Shown: piece by piece, positions 35,517-44,106 of the stretch
Layout: every line of letters starts with the position of its first letter
Numbering within the stretch: the first letter of the stretch is position 1
Origin: an uncultured Vampirovibrio sp.
GTDB taxonomy: Bacteria > Cyanobacteriota > Vampirovibrionia > Gastranaerophilales > Gastranaerophilaceae
Assembly (NCBI GenBank): GCA_910583875.1
Contig: CAJTXT010000004.1
Coordinates: 62,001 to 126,000 of the forward strand
Reading direction: 5' to 3'
DNA length: 64,000 nt
The notes under the pieces: generated by a model
What the model saw: only the letters and a program-made list of their open reading frames with translations
What the model was told of the DNA's origin: nothing
The model's database searches: none
Made by a program: the position numbers and the translations under genes

Positions 35517-36878
35517 TTAAAAAGGAAATTTACCGCCAAAGTTTTTTGGTATTTTTAATTTGCCTTTTTTTACTTTTTGTTTAATATCTGAAAAACCTTT
35601 CATCATTTGACGCATTTGATTAAATGATGAAATAATTTGATTTACTTCATGAATAGGAATACCGCATCCTGCTGATATTCTGCGTTTTCTTGAAGTATTA
35701 ATTAAGTTAGGGTTTGCTCTTTCTTCAGGAGTCATACTTGCAATAAAAGATTCTATTCTTTTGATTTGTTTTTCACCTTCTGTTGCAATTGTTTCTTTTG
35801 TATCTTTATTCAACCCCGGAATTGGAAGCATACCCAAAATATTATCTATAGAACCGAACATTTTCATTTGTTTTTGCATTTGTAAAAAGTCATTATATGA
35901 AAATTCAGCTTTTTCCATTTTCTTTTCGAATTCTTTAGCCTGTTTTTCATCGAAAACTTCTTGAGCTTTTTCAACAAGTGAAACGATATCACCCATTCCA
36001 AGAATTCTATCTGCCATTCTTGAAGGATGAAAATCATTCAGTGCATCAAGTTTTTCACCTGTACCAGTAAGTTTAATAGGTTTATTAGCTGCTTGAACAA
36101 CACTTAATGCAGCACCGCCACGTGAATCGCCATCTAATTTTGTAAGAACAATACCTGTAATATCAAGCTGTGTATTAAAGTTTTCAGCTACACTTACAGC
36201 TTGCTGACCAAGCATAGAATCTATAACAAGTAATTTTTCCTGCGGATTAAATGCTCTATCTATAAGCATTAATTCAGCCATCATTTCATTATCAATTTGA
36301 AGTCTGCCGGCTGTATCAATAATAACAACGTTAAACCCGTTATTTTTAGCGTGTTCAATGGCTTGAGATACAATCTGTTGCACATTTGTTGAGCCTTCAA
36401 TTGTATAAACAGGAGTTTGAGTTTGCTCTCCCAGCGTTTTTAATTGTGTTATTGCTGCAGGTCTATATACATCTGCTGCTACCAACAATGGATTTTTACC
36501 TTCTTTTTTTAGTTTTACAGCCAATTTTGCTGCAGAAGTTGTTTTTCCTGACCCTTGTAAACCTAACATCATAATTAAAGAAGGATGTCCGTCTAAATTT
36601 AGGGGTTTATTTTCATTTCCTAAGATATTTACAAGTTCATCATGAACAATTTTTATAAGCTGCTGCGAAGGATTAACACCTTTAAGAACATCTTCACCGA
36701 GTGCTTTTTCTTTAAGATTTGTCATAAATATTTTTACGACTTTTAAGCTTACATCAGCTTCTAAAAGTGCACGACGCACCTCTCTAAGGGCATCTTGCAT
36801 ATTTTCTTCTGTTAATGATGCATTCCCAGAGGCTTTTCTTATAATTTCCTGCAGTTTATCCGATAAATTATCAAACAT
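35517..36878 (-). CDS. ffh: Signal recognition particle protein Ffh (SRP54)
   Basis: A 453-residue GTPase that binds signal peptides on the ribosome and delivers them to FtsY. Seen are the N domain (LTEENMQDALREVRRALLEA), G1 GLQGSGKTTSAAKLA, G3 DTAGRLQ, TKLDGDSRGG, and the methionine-rich M domain (MQKQMKMFG, SAGCGI, FNQMRQMMKGF). The 4.5S RNA is not seen in the window. It heads the minus-strand operon with the nucleotidyltransferase, DAHP synthase and helicase. Confidence 0.96.
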   Translation of the reverse strand: MFDNLSDKLQEIIRKASGNASLTEENMQDALREVRRALLEADVSLKVVKIFMTNLKEKALGEDVLKGVNPSQQLIKIVHDELVNILGNENKPLNLDGHPSLIMMLGLQGSGKTTSAAKLAVKLKKEGKNPLLVAADVYRPAAITQLKTLGEQTQTPVYTIEGSTNVQQIVSQAIEHAKNNGFNVVIIDTAGRLQIDNEMMAELMLIDRAFNPQEKLLVIDSMLGQQAVSVAENFNTQLDITGIVLTKLDGDSRGGAALSVVQAANKPIKLTGTGEKLDALNDFHPSRMADRILGMGDIVSLVEKAQEVFDEKQAKEFEKKMEKAEFSYNDFLQMQKQMKMFGSIDNILGMLPIPGLNKDTKETIATEGEKQIKRIESFIASMTPEERANPNLINTSRKRRISAGCGIPIHEVNQIISSFNQMRQMMKGFSDIKQKVKKGKLKIPKNFGGKFPF

Positions 36879-36997
36879 AATAATTAAATATTACTATAAA
36901 AATATAGAAGAAACCTTACTGTAAGAAAATTGTTTCAGTTTGTAACTTAGAAACAATTCTATTTCTTTTTAAATGTTATTAAGTTATTATATATGAT

Positions 36998-37741
36998 ATG
37001 AAAAATCAAAAAGTTAGACTAAATAAATATATAGCATCCTGTGGTTTTTGTTCACGACGTAAGGCTGATGAATATATTCAAGCAGGAAAAGTTCGTGTTA
37101 ACGGTGTGGTTATAACAGAATTAGGATTTATAATAAGCACTAAAGACAGGGTTATGATTGGGAATGAAATAATTAAGCCTAAACCATTAACATATATTCG
37201 TTATTACAAACCGGCAGGTTACATTACAACAATGGATGATGAGAAAGACAGAAAAACTATTTATGATATTCTGCCTGAAGAAGTACAAAATTTAAAACCT
37301 GTAGGAAGATTGGATAAAGATTCAACAGGATTATTAATTCTTACAAATGATGGTGATTTTATAAATGAATTATCTCATCCGTCTGTAAAAGTACCAAAAG
37401 TGTATAGAGTAACTGCGCAAGGAAAATTAAATCTTAATGATCTTGTAGTTATGGAAAAAGGTATTGAAATTGAACCAAATCAAATTGCTTATGCCTATGC
37501 AAGAATTATAGAATTTGAAGGTAAAAATACGGTTTTAGAAATGGTTTTATATCAAGGATTAAATAGGCAGATAAGAAAAATGCTTGATTTTCTTGGACAT
37601 CCGGTTATCTCCTTAAAACGTACAAGTATGGGACCTGTGGATTTGCAGGGACTAAAAAAAGGACAGTTTAAATATTTAAAACCTAAACAAGTTCAACAAA
37701 TTAAAAACTATTTGAAGAAATTAAGCAAAGAAAATACATAA
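36998..37741 (+). CDS. rluB: Ribosomal large-subunit pseudouridine synthase (RluB/RsuA family)
   Basis: A 247-residue enzyme with an N-terminal S4 RNA-binding domain (RLNKYIASCGFCSRRKADEY) and the catalytic block VGRLDKDSTGLLILTNDG carrying the conserved Asp; later GLNRQIRKMLDFLGHPV is typical of RluB/RsuA. RluB (23S rRNA) is favoured over RsuA, with moderate certainty. The final Thr codon and the TAA stop lie within the terminal repeat of element B. Removing the element and one TA gives an in-frame ending only three residues longer, so function is probably intact. Confidence 0.9.
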   Translation: MKNQKVRLNKYIASCGFCSRRKADEYIQAGKVRVNGVVITELGFIISTKDRVMIGNEIIKPKPLTYIRYYKPAGYITTMDDEKDRKTIYDILPEEVQNLKPVGRLDKDSTGLLILTNDGDFINELSHPSVKVPKVYRVTAQGKLNLNDLVVMEKGIEIEPNQIAYAYARIIEFEGKNTVLEMVLYQGLNRQIRKMLDFLGHPVISLKRTSMGPVDLQGLKKGQFKYLKPKQVQQIKNYLKKLSKENT

Positions 37742-37966
37742 GAAATATTATAAATAGTTTTTAAATTATAAAAATAACTAAATAAAACAGATACTGTCAT
37801 GCTGAACTCGTTTCAGCATCTTAGATTTATATATATAGTCATTTAAATTAATGACTTATTTTAAAGCCGGTAAGATGCTGAAACAAGTTCAGCATGACAC
37901 GTGTTTATTGATAAACTAATGAAGTTTACTAATTGAAAGACAAAAAAATTATTTTTGTGTCTTTCA

Positions 37967-38129
37967 GAACGCGAGTTGATGAGAATTTTTTATTCAGCCA
38001 CCATACCTAACGGCAAGCCGACGGATACAGGCTCATTACTGCTCGCAAGCTGTGCGTATTCGCTTTGTATGATTTTGTGCAAGCTAAAATCACAGGTAGT
38101 TGAATGAAAAATTTCATTAATTCGCGTTC
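37967..38129. repeat. Nested hairpin element inside copy B
   Basis: The arms start GAACGCGAGTTGATGAG and end with the near-complement TTCGCGTTC. The apex (about 38023-38100) is shared with the element at 43353-43506, including GCTCGCAAGCTGTGCGTATT and CTTTGTATG. The segment is absent at the equivalent place in copy C, so it is a separate insertion. Confidence 0.7.
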
Positions 38130-38144
38130 TTTTAATTTACAAAT

Positions 38145-38242
38145 AAATCTGAAGTCATAAAATTTTTCAATTTGGGAGCTGTGATTTCGCGATACCTAAA
38201 ATCAATGCTCCCAAATTAAAAAATTCTTATAACTTCAGATTT
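38145..38242. repeat. Hairpin element with conserved CGCGATACCT apex (copy B)
   Basis: Arms of about 35 bases (AAATCTGAAGTCATAAAA type, ending GGGAGC) flank the apex CTGTGATTTCGCGATACCT and AAAATCA. The same hairpin occurs at 62972-63068, but its apex is flipped relative to the surrounding element. Confidence 0.75.
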
Positions 38243-38307
38243 AGCAAATACAAAAAATATTTTGTATTTGCATATGCTAAACCTATCTATAATATTTCTT
38301 ATGTAAT

Positions 38308-39492
38308 TTACAATAGTCCTAATTCTTTATGCTTAGCATAAATTTCATCAGCCATTTTATCTATTTTTGCGTAATCTTCTGCTTTAGCTTTTCCTTTTAC
38401 TAAAATAGGTTCAATAACATCTAACTTTAAAGGTGCAAGCATATCAGCCATTTTGCCGAATAAATTGCCACCCCAGCCATAAGAACCAATGAATGAAGCG
38501 ATTTTAGCTTTTGGTCTTAATAAACTTGCTAAATAAACTGTGTTAAAAGCAGCCGGATGAGGACCAGCAAGTACCATTGACGTTCCTAAAACTATTGTTG
38601 TTCCGTCAACAAGTGCAATAGCTAAATCTCCAAGATTACCGTCAACCATATCATATTTTAATGAAGGTATTCCCTTTTCTTCAAGTTTCTTTGCAAGATA
38701 ATCAATCATATCTTCTGTTGAATGATACATAGAAACGAAAGGAAGAAGAACTAAGTTCTTACCTTTTTCACCAGCCCAATCTTCATATAAATCTAAAATA
38801 TAATTAGGATTATTATGAATAGGTCCATGGCTTGGAAGTACCATTTCCACATTCATTTCTTTTAATTGTTTTACATATTTTCTGCATACTGTGCTAAAAG
38901 GCATCATGATTTCTGCAAAATATTTTTTTGCACTTTTTTCAAGTTTTTCAGATGGAACTGCAAATACATCATCAAAAATGTAATGTGAACCAAGAAAATC
39001 GCAAGTACAAATAATATTATCTTCTTTAATATAAGTAAACATTGTATCAGGCCAATGTACACCAGGGGCTATTTTGAATTGAAGAGTTTTATCGCCCAAA
39101 GATAATTCTTCATCATTTTTTATAATCTGAATTTTATTTTCGGGAACTAAAAGCATTTCTTTTAAGTTACCTGCGCAAACAGCATTTGTAACAACCATAG
39201 CTTGAGGAAATTTTTCTAATAAAGCAGGAATACTGCCGGAATGGTCCTGTTCACCATGGTTTGATATTATGTAATCTACTTTTGTAATTCCATTTTCATC
39301 AAAAGATTTTAAATATTCTTGTGTAAATTTAGGATACATTGTATCTATAACAGCAGTTTTTTCACTACCCAATACAATATAAGAATTATAACTTGTACCT
39401 TGATCAAGAGGAATTAATTCATCAAAAATTAATCTGTCTTCATCATTCATACCTGCATACAAAATATTATCTTTAATTTTTTTGTAAATCAT
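38308..39492 (-). CDS. Flavodiiron protein (oxygen or nitric oxide reductase, FprA/ROO type)
   Basis: A 394-residue protein with an N-terminal metallo-beta-lactamase-like di-iron domain and a C-terminal flavodoxin domain. Iron ligands are visible: HGEQDH, GVHWPD, CDFLGSH and LPSHGP. The flavin-binding segment is VSMYHSTEDMIDYL. These enzymes reduce oxygen to water or nitric oxide to nitrous oxide, with electrons delivered by rubredoxin. A rubredoxin gene lies 36 bases upstream and a PerR-like gene before that, so an oxygen-stress role is likely. Substrate choice cannot be told from sequence. Confidence 0.94.
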   Translation of the reverse strand: MIYKKIKDNILYAGMNDEDRLIFDELIPLDQGTSYNSYIVLGSEKTAVIDTMYPKFTQEYLKSFDENGITKVDYIISNHGEQDHSGSIPALLEKFPQAMVVTNAVCAGNLKEMLLVPENKIQIIKNDEELSLGDKTLQFKIAPGVHWPDTMFTYIKEDNIICTCDFLGSHYIFDDVFAVPSEKLEKSAKKYFAEIMMPFSTVCRKYVKQLKEMNVEMVLPSHGPIHNNPNYILDLYEDWAGEKGKNLVLLPFVSMYHSTEDMIDYLAKKLEEKGIPSLKYDMVDGNLGDLAIALVDGTTIVLGTSMVLAGPHPAAFNTVYLASLLRPKAKIASFIGSYGWGGNLFGKMADMLAPLKLDVIEPILVKGKAKAEDYAKIDKMADEIYAKHKELGLL

Positions 39493-39528
39493 AACAATTC
39501 CTTCCCAACTTTACACAAGAACTAAAAA

Positions 39529-39669
39529 CTATTGTTGAACTTCAAACATATCTTTACCAACACCGCATAGAGGGCAAACATAATCTTCTGGTAAATCAGC
39601 AAAAGCTACATTATTGTTTTCAGCTGGTTCGTATACATAGTGGCATACTGTGCAAATATAATTTTCCAT
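39529..39669 (-). CDS. Rubredoxin
   Basis: A 46-residue protein, starting MENYICTVCHYVYEP and containing YVCPLCGVGKDMF. The two CxxC pairs bind one iron; the first pair is CTVCH, with His where most rubredoxins have Gly, while the second is the standard CPLCG. An AGGAG-like site precedes the ATG. It lies between the PerR-like regulator and the flavodiiron protein and is the expected electron donor to the latter. Slightly short (typical 52-54) but complete. Confidence 0.93.
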   Translation of the reverse strand: MENYICTVCHYVYEPAENNNVAFADLPEDYVCPLCGVGKDMFEVQQ

Positions 39670-39737
39670 TTTGTGTCTCCTTTTTCTACCTATATAAAAA
39701 TAACATTGTCAATAATTTTATTCAATCAGACATTACA

Positions 39738-40127
39738 CTAATTTTGATTTGCTTGGCATTCGCTGCAAATACCGTGTAAAACGATATCATAATTATTGAT
39801 TATAAAACCTGTTGTTTCTTGAGTATTTTTTATAATATTAGGTGCAATTTCAGCATCAATATCATAAATTTTGTGACATTTTTCACACATAAAATGATAA
39901 TGAGTGTGTGTATTATGGTCAAAATGTTCAGCCTCTTCAATACCGCTAATACGTTTTATTGTTCCTAAATTCGCCATTTTATTAAGGTTTCTGTATACAG
40001 TTGCAATACCAATATTAGAATCAGGCTGTTCTTCTTTTATTATTTCAAATAATTTTTCGGCTGTAGGGTGAACAGCATTTCTTTTCAAAGTGTCTATAAT
40101 AATTTCACGTTGTCTTGAATAATTCAT
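39738..40127 (-). CDS. Fur-family regulator, PerR-like
   Basis: A 129-residue metalloregulator: an N-terminal winged helix (RQREIIIDTLKRNAVHPTAE, IGIATVYRNLNKM), the histidine-rich metal site HFDHNTHTHYHF, and two zinc CxxC pairs (CEKC and CSEC). PerR is favoured over Fur because it precedes rubredoxin and flavodiiron genes and is small, but the sequence alone does not settle this. It probably represses the three-gene operon and itself through the dyad at 40134. Confidence 0.88.
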   Translation of the reverse strand: MNYSRQREIIIDTLKRNAVHPTAEKLFEIIKEEQPDSNIGIATVYRNLNKMANLGTIKRISGIEEAEHFDHNTHTHYHFMCEKCHKIYDIDAEIAPNIIKNTQETTGFIINNYDIVLHGICSECQANQN

Positions 40128-40133
40128 AATTAT

Positions 40134-40148
40134 TGATATCCATTATCA
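40134..40148. promoter_or_regulatory. Candidate Fur/PerR box upstream of the PerR-like gene
   Basis: TGATATCCATTATCA is a 7-1-7 dyad that fits the Fur-family pattern TGATAATNATTATCA with two mismatches. It lies 7 to 21 bases upstream of the PerR-like start codon, suitable for autoregulation of the PerR-rubredoxin-flavodiiron genes. Confidence 0.5.
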
Positions 40149-40273
40149 TTTTATCTGAAATTATTATATTAAAAATTGTAGATTAAATATTAAATAATTA
40201 AGAATTGTAACGTATATTAAAGTTTTTCATTTGTTTTGCCGATATTCAAAGAAGGTAAGAAAAGGAACTTTTT

Positions 40274-42499
40274 ATGAATTTTGAAGCTTTAAAAACAGGG
40301 TTTTTTAGCTATTTAGAAGAAAAACTTGGCGGTGAAGATAAAAAGCCGGAACAACTACAGGATTCAGCTATTAGTGTCTTTATGTATAGCAGCGAATTTA
40401 AAGATTATTTGGTTGAAGAAGTTGGTGCGGATGCTTCAATATTCTCAAAAAGCATTAATGAAATAATGAAAATGGATTTCGTTAATGGAAAATTGGTTGA
40501 ACCAGAAGAGGAATCAGGCGATACATTTGAAACTGAAGATGGTGTATCTGGCGAAGAAGCACCTGAAAATTCTGATTTTATGACTAATATAATGAACGAA
40601 TTTTTCGCAGATGAAAATGTCATAAGTACACTAGATTCTGATGCAAGCGGAGATTTGAATATTGATGAAGTAAATGCATTTTATCAAAATATATCAGCAG
40701 ATAATGAAACTGGCGAAATAACTTTTGATGATATGGCAATGAGCTTCCAAAATATCATGAATGGCGAATATGAACCAGAAGAACCGACGGAAAGTAGTGG
40801 CAATATAATAAACAGATTACTTGATAAAGTATATAGTAATAAAACTGTAATAAAAACGCTTGATGAAGATGGTGATGGTGCGTTAAGTGATGAAGAAAAA
40901 GCAAAATTTGAAGAATACATAAAAGGTTATGATGGGGATTCAGAAGGGGAACTTTCAGAATCTGATATCAAACGTGCTTTTGACGATATTATTGATGGGA
41001 AATTTTCATATGATAATGATTTGAAAGATTTATCTAAAGAAATAGATGAAAAAGTTGAAACAGAACTTGCCGATAAGTCAAAAGAAACTCAAACTTCTGC
41101 TCCAAGTACAGGTAATCGTAATGTTGGAGGTTCTAGTGGCGGAGGCGGTAATGTCGGCAGCAGCAATTCATTCTCAAATTCTAATGCAAGTGGGCCTAAA
41201 ACGATAGAAAATATGACATTAGAAGAACTTCAAGCTGAGCAAAAAACTCAAGAACAAGAAGTTTCTACAGCAAGGGATGAAATAAATGATGTTCATTCCG
41301 GTGAAAATTCTGCTGTTAAAGCAGCTAAAGAAGACTATGATGAAGCAAAAGAAGCTTATGATAAAGCAGTTGAAAATGATGAAAATATTTCTGATGATTT
41401 AAAACAAAAAAGAGATGATAACCTTTCCGCAATCGAAGCAAAAGAAACAGAAATTGATGAACTTAATGTTAATATAAATGATCAAGAATCTGTGATATCA
41501 GAGCAAGAAACAACACTTTCAGCCGATGAATCAAATCTTGGGGCTCTTGAATCTGCATTAAGCGCTCTCCCAAGTACTTCGGAGGATCCTGAAAAACAAT
41601 CTGAAATCGACTCAAAAAGAAAAGAGCTTGAATCTGCTATTTCTGATGCAAAAGAAAAAGTAAAAGCAGATAAAGATGCAATAGATAAATCTAAAGAAAA
41701 ATTAAAAGAAATGCAAGATAATCTTAAGAAAGCTGAAGATGCTTTAGCTGACCTTGAAGATGAACGAGCTGAAATAGAAGCTGAAATTGAAAAGGTTTGC
41801 GGACCTGAAACAAAAGAAGCACTTAAAGCATTTAATGAAGCAAAAGAAAATGTAGATACAGTAAAAAATCAAGAACTTGATGCTGCACAATCAAAACTTG
41901 ATACAGCACAAGCGAAACTGGATGAGATTAATGCGCAGATTAATGTAAAACAATCAGAAAAAACTGAAAAAGAAAATTCGGTTAGTGATTTTGATTTTGA
42001 TTTCGATTTAAATCTTTCAGATAGACAAAAAGGTGAATTAGAAGCCTTTAAGAAAAATTGGGAACAAAATAAAGATAAATATGAAGCTGTAGAAAAAGCA
42101 ACCGGTATGCCTGCTGAACTTATAGCATCTATTCACTGGCGTGAAGGTTCTGGTAATTTTGACACATATCTTCATAATGGACAAAAACTTGGTCAAGTGA
42201 CGACAGCTGTACCTAAAGGTATCTATTTTGAAGATTGGACAACAGCAGCAATAGATGCAGTTACAAATTATGGTTCGGATTTGTCTTCAATAGATCCAAA
42301 TGATATTAATACATATTATAATTATGCAGAACATTATAATGGTATGGGATATCATAATAAAGGTTTACCTTCACCTTATGTATGGGCAGGAACATCAAAC
42401 TACCAAAGCGGAAAATATGTTGCTGACGGAAAATTTGATCCTAATTATGTAGACCAACAATTAGGTGTTGCAGTAATGTTACAAGCATTAATGTCATAA
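40274..42499 (+). CDS. EF-hand calcium-binding, coiled-coil protein with C-terminal lysozyme-like domain
   Basis: A 741-residue protein. Four EF-hand loops are arranged in two pairs: DSDASGDLNIDE (about 121), DNETGEITFDD (about 144), DEDGDGALSDEE (about 196) and DGDSEGELSESD (about 220). A Gly/Ser/Asn linker follows, then a charged, heptad-like helical region of roughly 280 residues, and from about residue 585 a compact domain with ASIHWREGSGNFDTYLHNG, KGIYFEDWT, YNGMGYHNKGLPSPYVW and YVADGKFDPNYVDQQLG. That last part resembles phage-type lysozyme-like peptidoglycan hydrolases; the Glu in HWRE is the likely catalytic residue. There is no obvious signal peptide. Calcium-controlled wall cleavage is inference. 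Confidence 0.7.
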   Translation: MNFEALKTGFFSYLEEKLGGEDKKPEQLQDSAISVFMYSSEFKDYLVEEVGADASIFSKSINEIMKMDFVNGKLVEPEEESGDTFETEDGVSGEEAPENSDFMTNIMNEFFADENVISTLDSDASGDLNIDEVNAFYQNISADNETGEITFDDMAMSFQNIMNGEYEPEEPTESSGNIINRLLDKVYSNKTVIKTLDEDGDGALSDEEKAKFEEYIKGYDGDSEGELSESDIKRAFDDIIDGKFSYDNDLKDLSKEIDEKVETELADKSKETQTSAPSTGNRNVGGSSGGGGNVGSSNSFSNSNASGPKTIENMTLEELQAEQKTQEQEVSTARDEINDVHSGENSAVKAAKEDYDEAKEAYDKAVENDENISDDLKQKRDDNLSAIEAKETEIDELNVNINDQESVISEQETTLSADESNLGALESALSALPSTSEDPEKQSEIDSKRKELESAISDAKEKVKADKDAIDKSKEKLKEMQDNLKKAEDALADLEDERAEIEAEIEKVCGPETKEALKAFNEAKENVDTVKNQELDAAQSKLDTAQAKLDEINAQINVKQSEKTEKENSVSDFDFDFDLNLSDRQKGELEAFKKNWEQNKDKYEAVEKATGMPAELIASIHWREGSGNFDTYLHNGQKLGQVTTAVPKGIYFEDWTTAAIDAVTNYGSDLSSIDPNDINTYYNYAEHYNGMGYHNKGLPSPYVWAGTSNYQSGKYVADGKFDPNYVDQQLGVAVMLQALMS

Positions 42500-42568
42500 A
42501 AATATAAACAACTTACTAATATATTTTTTCTCATTTTTTTCTAAACTTTAAAAAAAGGTTTGAGGATA

Positions 42569-43342
42569 ATGAGAAAAATATTAGTTATTTTAATATTGGT
42601 ATGTGCACTACCTGTTTTTAGTCAAACGATTACAGGTGAAGTAAAAAAAGAACATACAAATAACTCAAATAGAGTTTATGATTCAGCAAGTAATACTCCA
42701 ATAGAAGGTGCTATTATAAAAATTCCGTCAAAAGATTATGTTACAAAAACAAGAAAAGACGGCTCTTTTAAACTTCAAACAAAAATAGATGCACCAACTA
42801 TTATGTCACTTGAAAAGTCCGGATATAAACCATATTCAATGACAATAAATTCACAATTTAAAAATCCAATTAATATAGGTATAGAGAAAACGACGCCTAA
42901 TGATATTATTGTAGAAACAAATATGATACATATTGGAGATGATTCTTTTTCTTCAAGAAGTGCTAATGCTTCCGAATTTAGTTTGAATTCAGAAGGATGT
43001 TTTTACACAAAAGAAGTACAAGTTAAGACTTTAAAAGCAAATGAAGATTTATATTTAATAATTGGATCTATTATAGGTATAGATACTATGGAAGCTCAGA
43101 AAATTGGACAATCAAGAGTTTTAACAGCTTATTCCAGCCCGCCTGAGATATTTTTTAATGAAAATAAAATTGCAGAAATTAAAATCAATGGGGATAATCA
43201 GAAAATTAAAATTCCAAAAGGATTGATAAAACAAAACCAAAACAATAATGTAACTATAAAAGCAGGAAGAAATTTATTTAAAACTACTTATGTTGATTAT
43301 GATGATATTGAATTTACAAATTTAATGTTTGAAATTAAATAA
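42569..43342 (+). CDS. Secreted protein with carboxypeptidase-regulatory-like (beta-sandwich) domain
   Basis: The ATG at 42569 is chosen over the upstream TTG at 42560 because a signal peptide starts there (MRKILVILILVCALPVFSQT). The following part, TPIEGAIIKIPS, KTRKDGSFKLQT, ISLEKSGYKPYSM-like, has the pattern of CarboxypepD_reg/CNA-B-type folds used in extracellular proteins. The C-terminal half is unassigned. It follows the EF-hand protein by 69 bases and may be co-expressed with it. The exact role is unknown. Confidence 0.65.
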   Translation: MRKILVILILVCALPVFSQTITGEVKKEHTNNSNRVYDSASNTPIEGAIIKIPSKDYVTKTRKDGSFKLQTKIDAPTIMSLEKSGYKPYSMTINSQFKNPINIGIEKTTPNDIIVETNMIHIGDDSFSSRSANASEFSLNSEGCFYTKEVQVKTLKANEDLYLIIGSIIGIDTMEAQKIGQSRVLTAYSSPPEIFFNENKIAEIKINGDNQKIKIPKGLIKQNQNNNVTIKAGRNLFKTTYVDYDDIEFTNLMFEIK

Positions 43343-43352
43343 ATTTTACAAT

Positions 43353-43506
43353 GAAAACATATAAATAATCTATTTTGAAGTACATACCTAACAACTGAAA
43401 CTGATGGATACAGGCTGTTTACTGCTCGCAAGCTGTGCGTATTCGCTTTGTATGTTTTTAGAAATCGCAAAAATACAGGACGAAAAATAATAATTTATAT
43501 GTTTTC
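43353..43506. repeat. Nested hairpin element between the secreted protein gene and rfbC
   Basis: Arms GAAAACATATAAATAAT and its near-complement (one mismatch) end at 43506. The apex contains GCTCGCAAGCTGTGCGTATT and, on the minus strand, TCGTCCTGTATTTTTGCG, which links it to the hairpins at 37967-38129 and 46775-46880. No gene is present in this 215-base gap. Confidence 0.75.
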
Positions 43507-43557
43507 TATCGCAAAATTTAGATTTAATGTATAATATACTCAATTGAAAGGAAAATT

Positions 43558-44106
43558 ATGCCATTTGAATTTAAAAAACTAGATATACCTGAAGTTCAAT
43601 TAATTATTCCAAGAGTTTTTAATGATGATCGAGGTTTTTTTCTTGAATCCTTTAAAAAATCAGATTTTGCAGCGAATGGAATTACAGATGAATTTAATCA
43701 GGATAATCATTCAAAATCATCAAAAGGAGTTTTAAGAGGACTTCATTATCAATTAGCACCAAAAGCACAAGCAAAAATAGTAAGATGTATAAAAGGTAAA
43801 ATTTTTGATGTTGCTGTAGATATAAGAAAAAATTCGCCAACATTTTCAAAATGGGTTGGTGCAGTTTTATCAGAAGAAAATAAAAATATGCTTTATATGC
43901 CGGAAGGTTTTGCTCATGGTTTTGTGGTTTTAAGCGAAACAGCAGAAATTCTTTATAAGGCATCTAATGAATACTCAAAAGAACATGATAGAGGTGTTGC
44001 TTGGAATGACCCTGATATTAACATAGAATGGAACATTGATTTTGAACCGTTGTTAAGTGAAAAAGATAAACAACAACCATTTTTAAAAGATGTAAAGGAA
44101 TTGTAA
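43558..44106 (+). CDS. rfbC: dTDP-4-dehydrorhamnose 3,5-epimerase
   Basis: A 182-residue cupin epimerase of the dTDP-L-rhamnose pathway. Seen are FNDDRGFFLESF, QDNHSKSSKGVLRGLHYQ (catalytic His region), KGKIFDVAVDIRKNSPTF and MPEGFAHGF. It is the first gene of the rfbCBDA operon; AAGGAAA precedes the ATG. The stop overlaps the rfbB start by one base (TAATG). Confidence 0.95.
   Translation: MPFEFKKLDIPEVQLIIPRVFNDDRGFFLESFKKSDFAANGITDEFNQDNHSKSSKGVLRGLHYQLAPKAQAKIVRCIKGKIFDVAVDIRKNSPTFSKWVGAVLSEENKNMLYMPEGFAHGFVVLSETAEILYKASNEYSKEHDRGVAWNDPDINIEWNIDFEPLLSEKDKQQPFLKDVKEL

Larger units (their letters stand above)
37737..38303. mobile_element. MITE-like composite element copy B (567 bp, TA-flanked)
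   Basis: Terminal inverted repeats begin CATAAGAAATATTATA at 37737 and end with the complement at 38303, with TA at 37735-37736 and 38304-38305. From left to right it contains the REP-like hairpin pair of copy A (about 37797-37900), a GAAAGACA hairpin, the nested hairpin at 37967-38129, the hairpin at 38145-38242 and a simple hairpin GCAAATAC...GTATTTGC at 38244-38271. No coding sequence is seen in this 566-base gap. Confidence 0.8.

Noticed and set aside
37742..38307. Repeated hairpins considered as a CRISPR array.
   Set aside because: The repeats are nested inverted repeats of different sizes, not direct repeats with regular spacers, and no cas genes are present.
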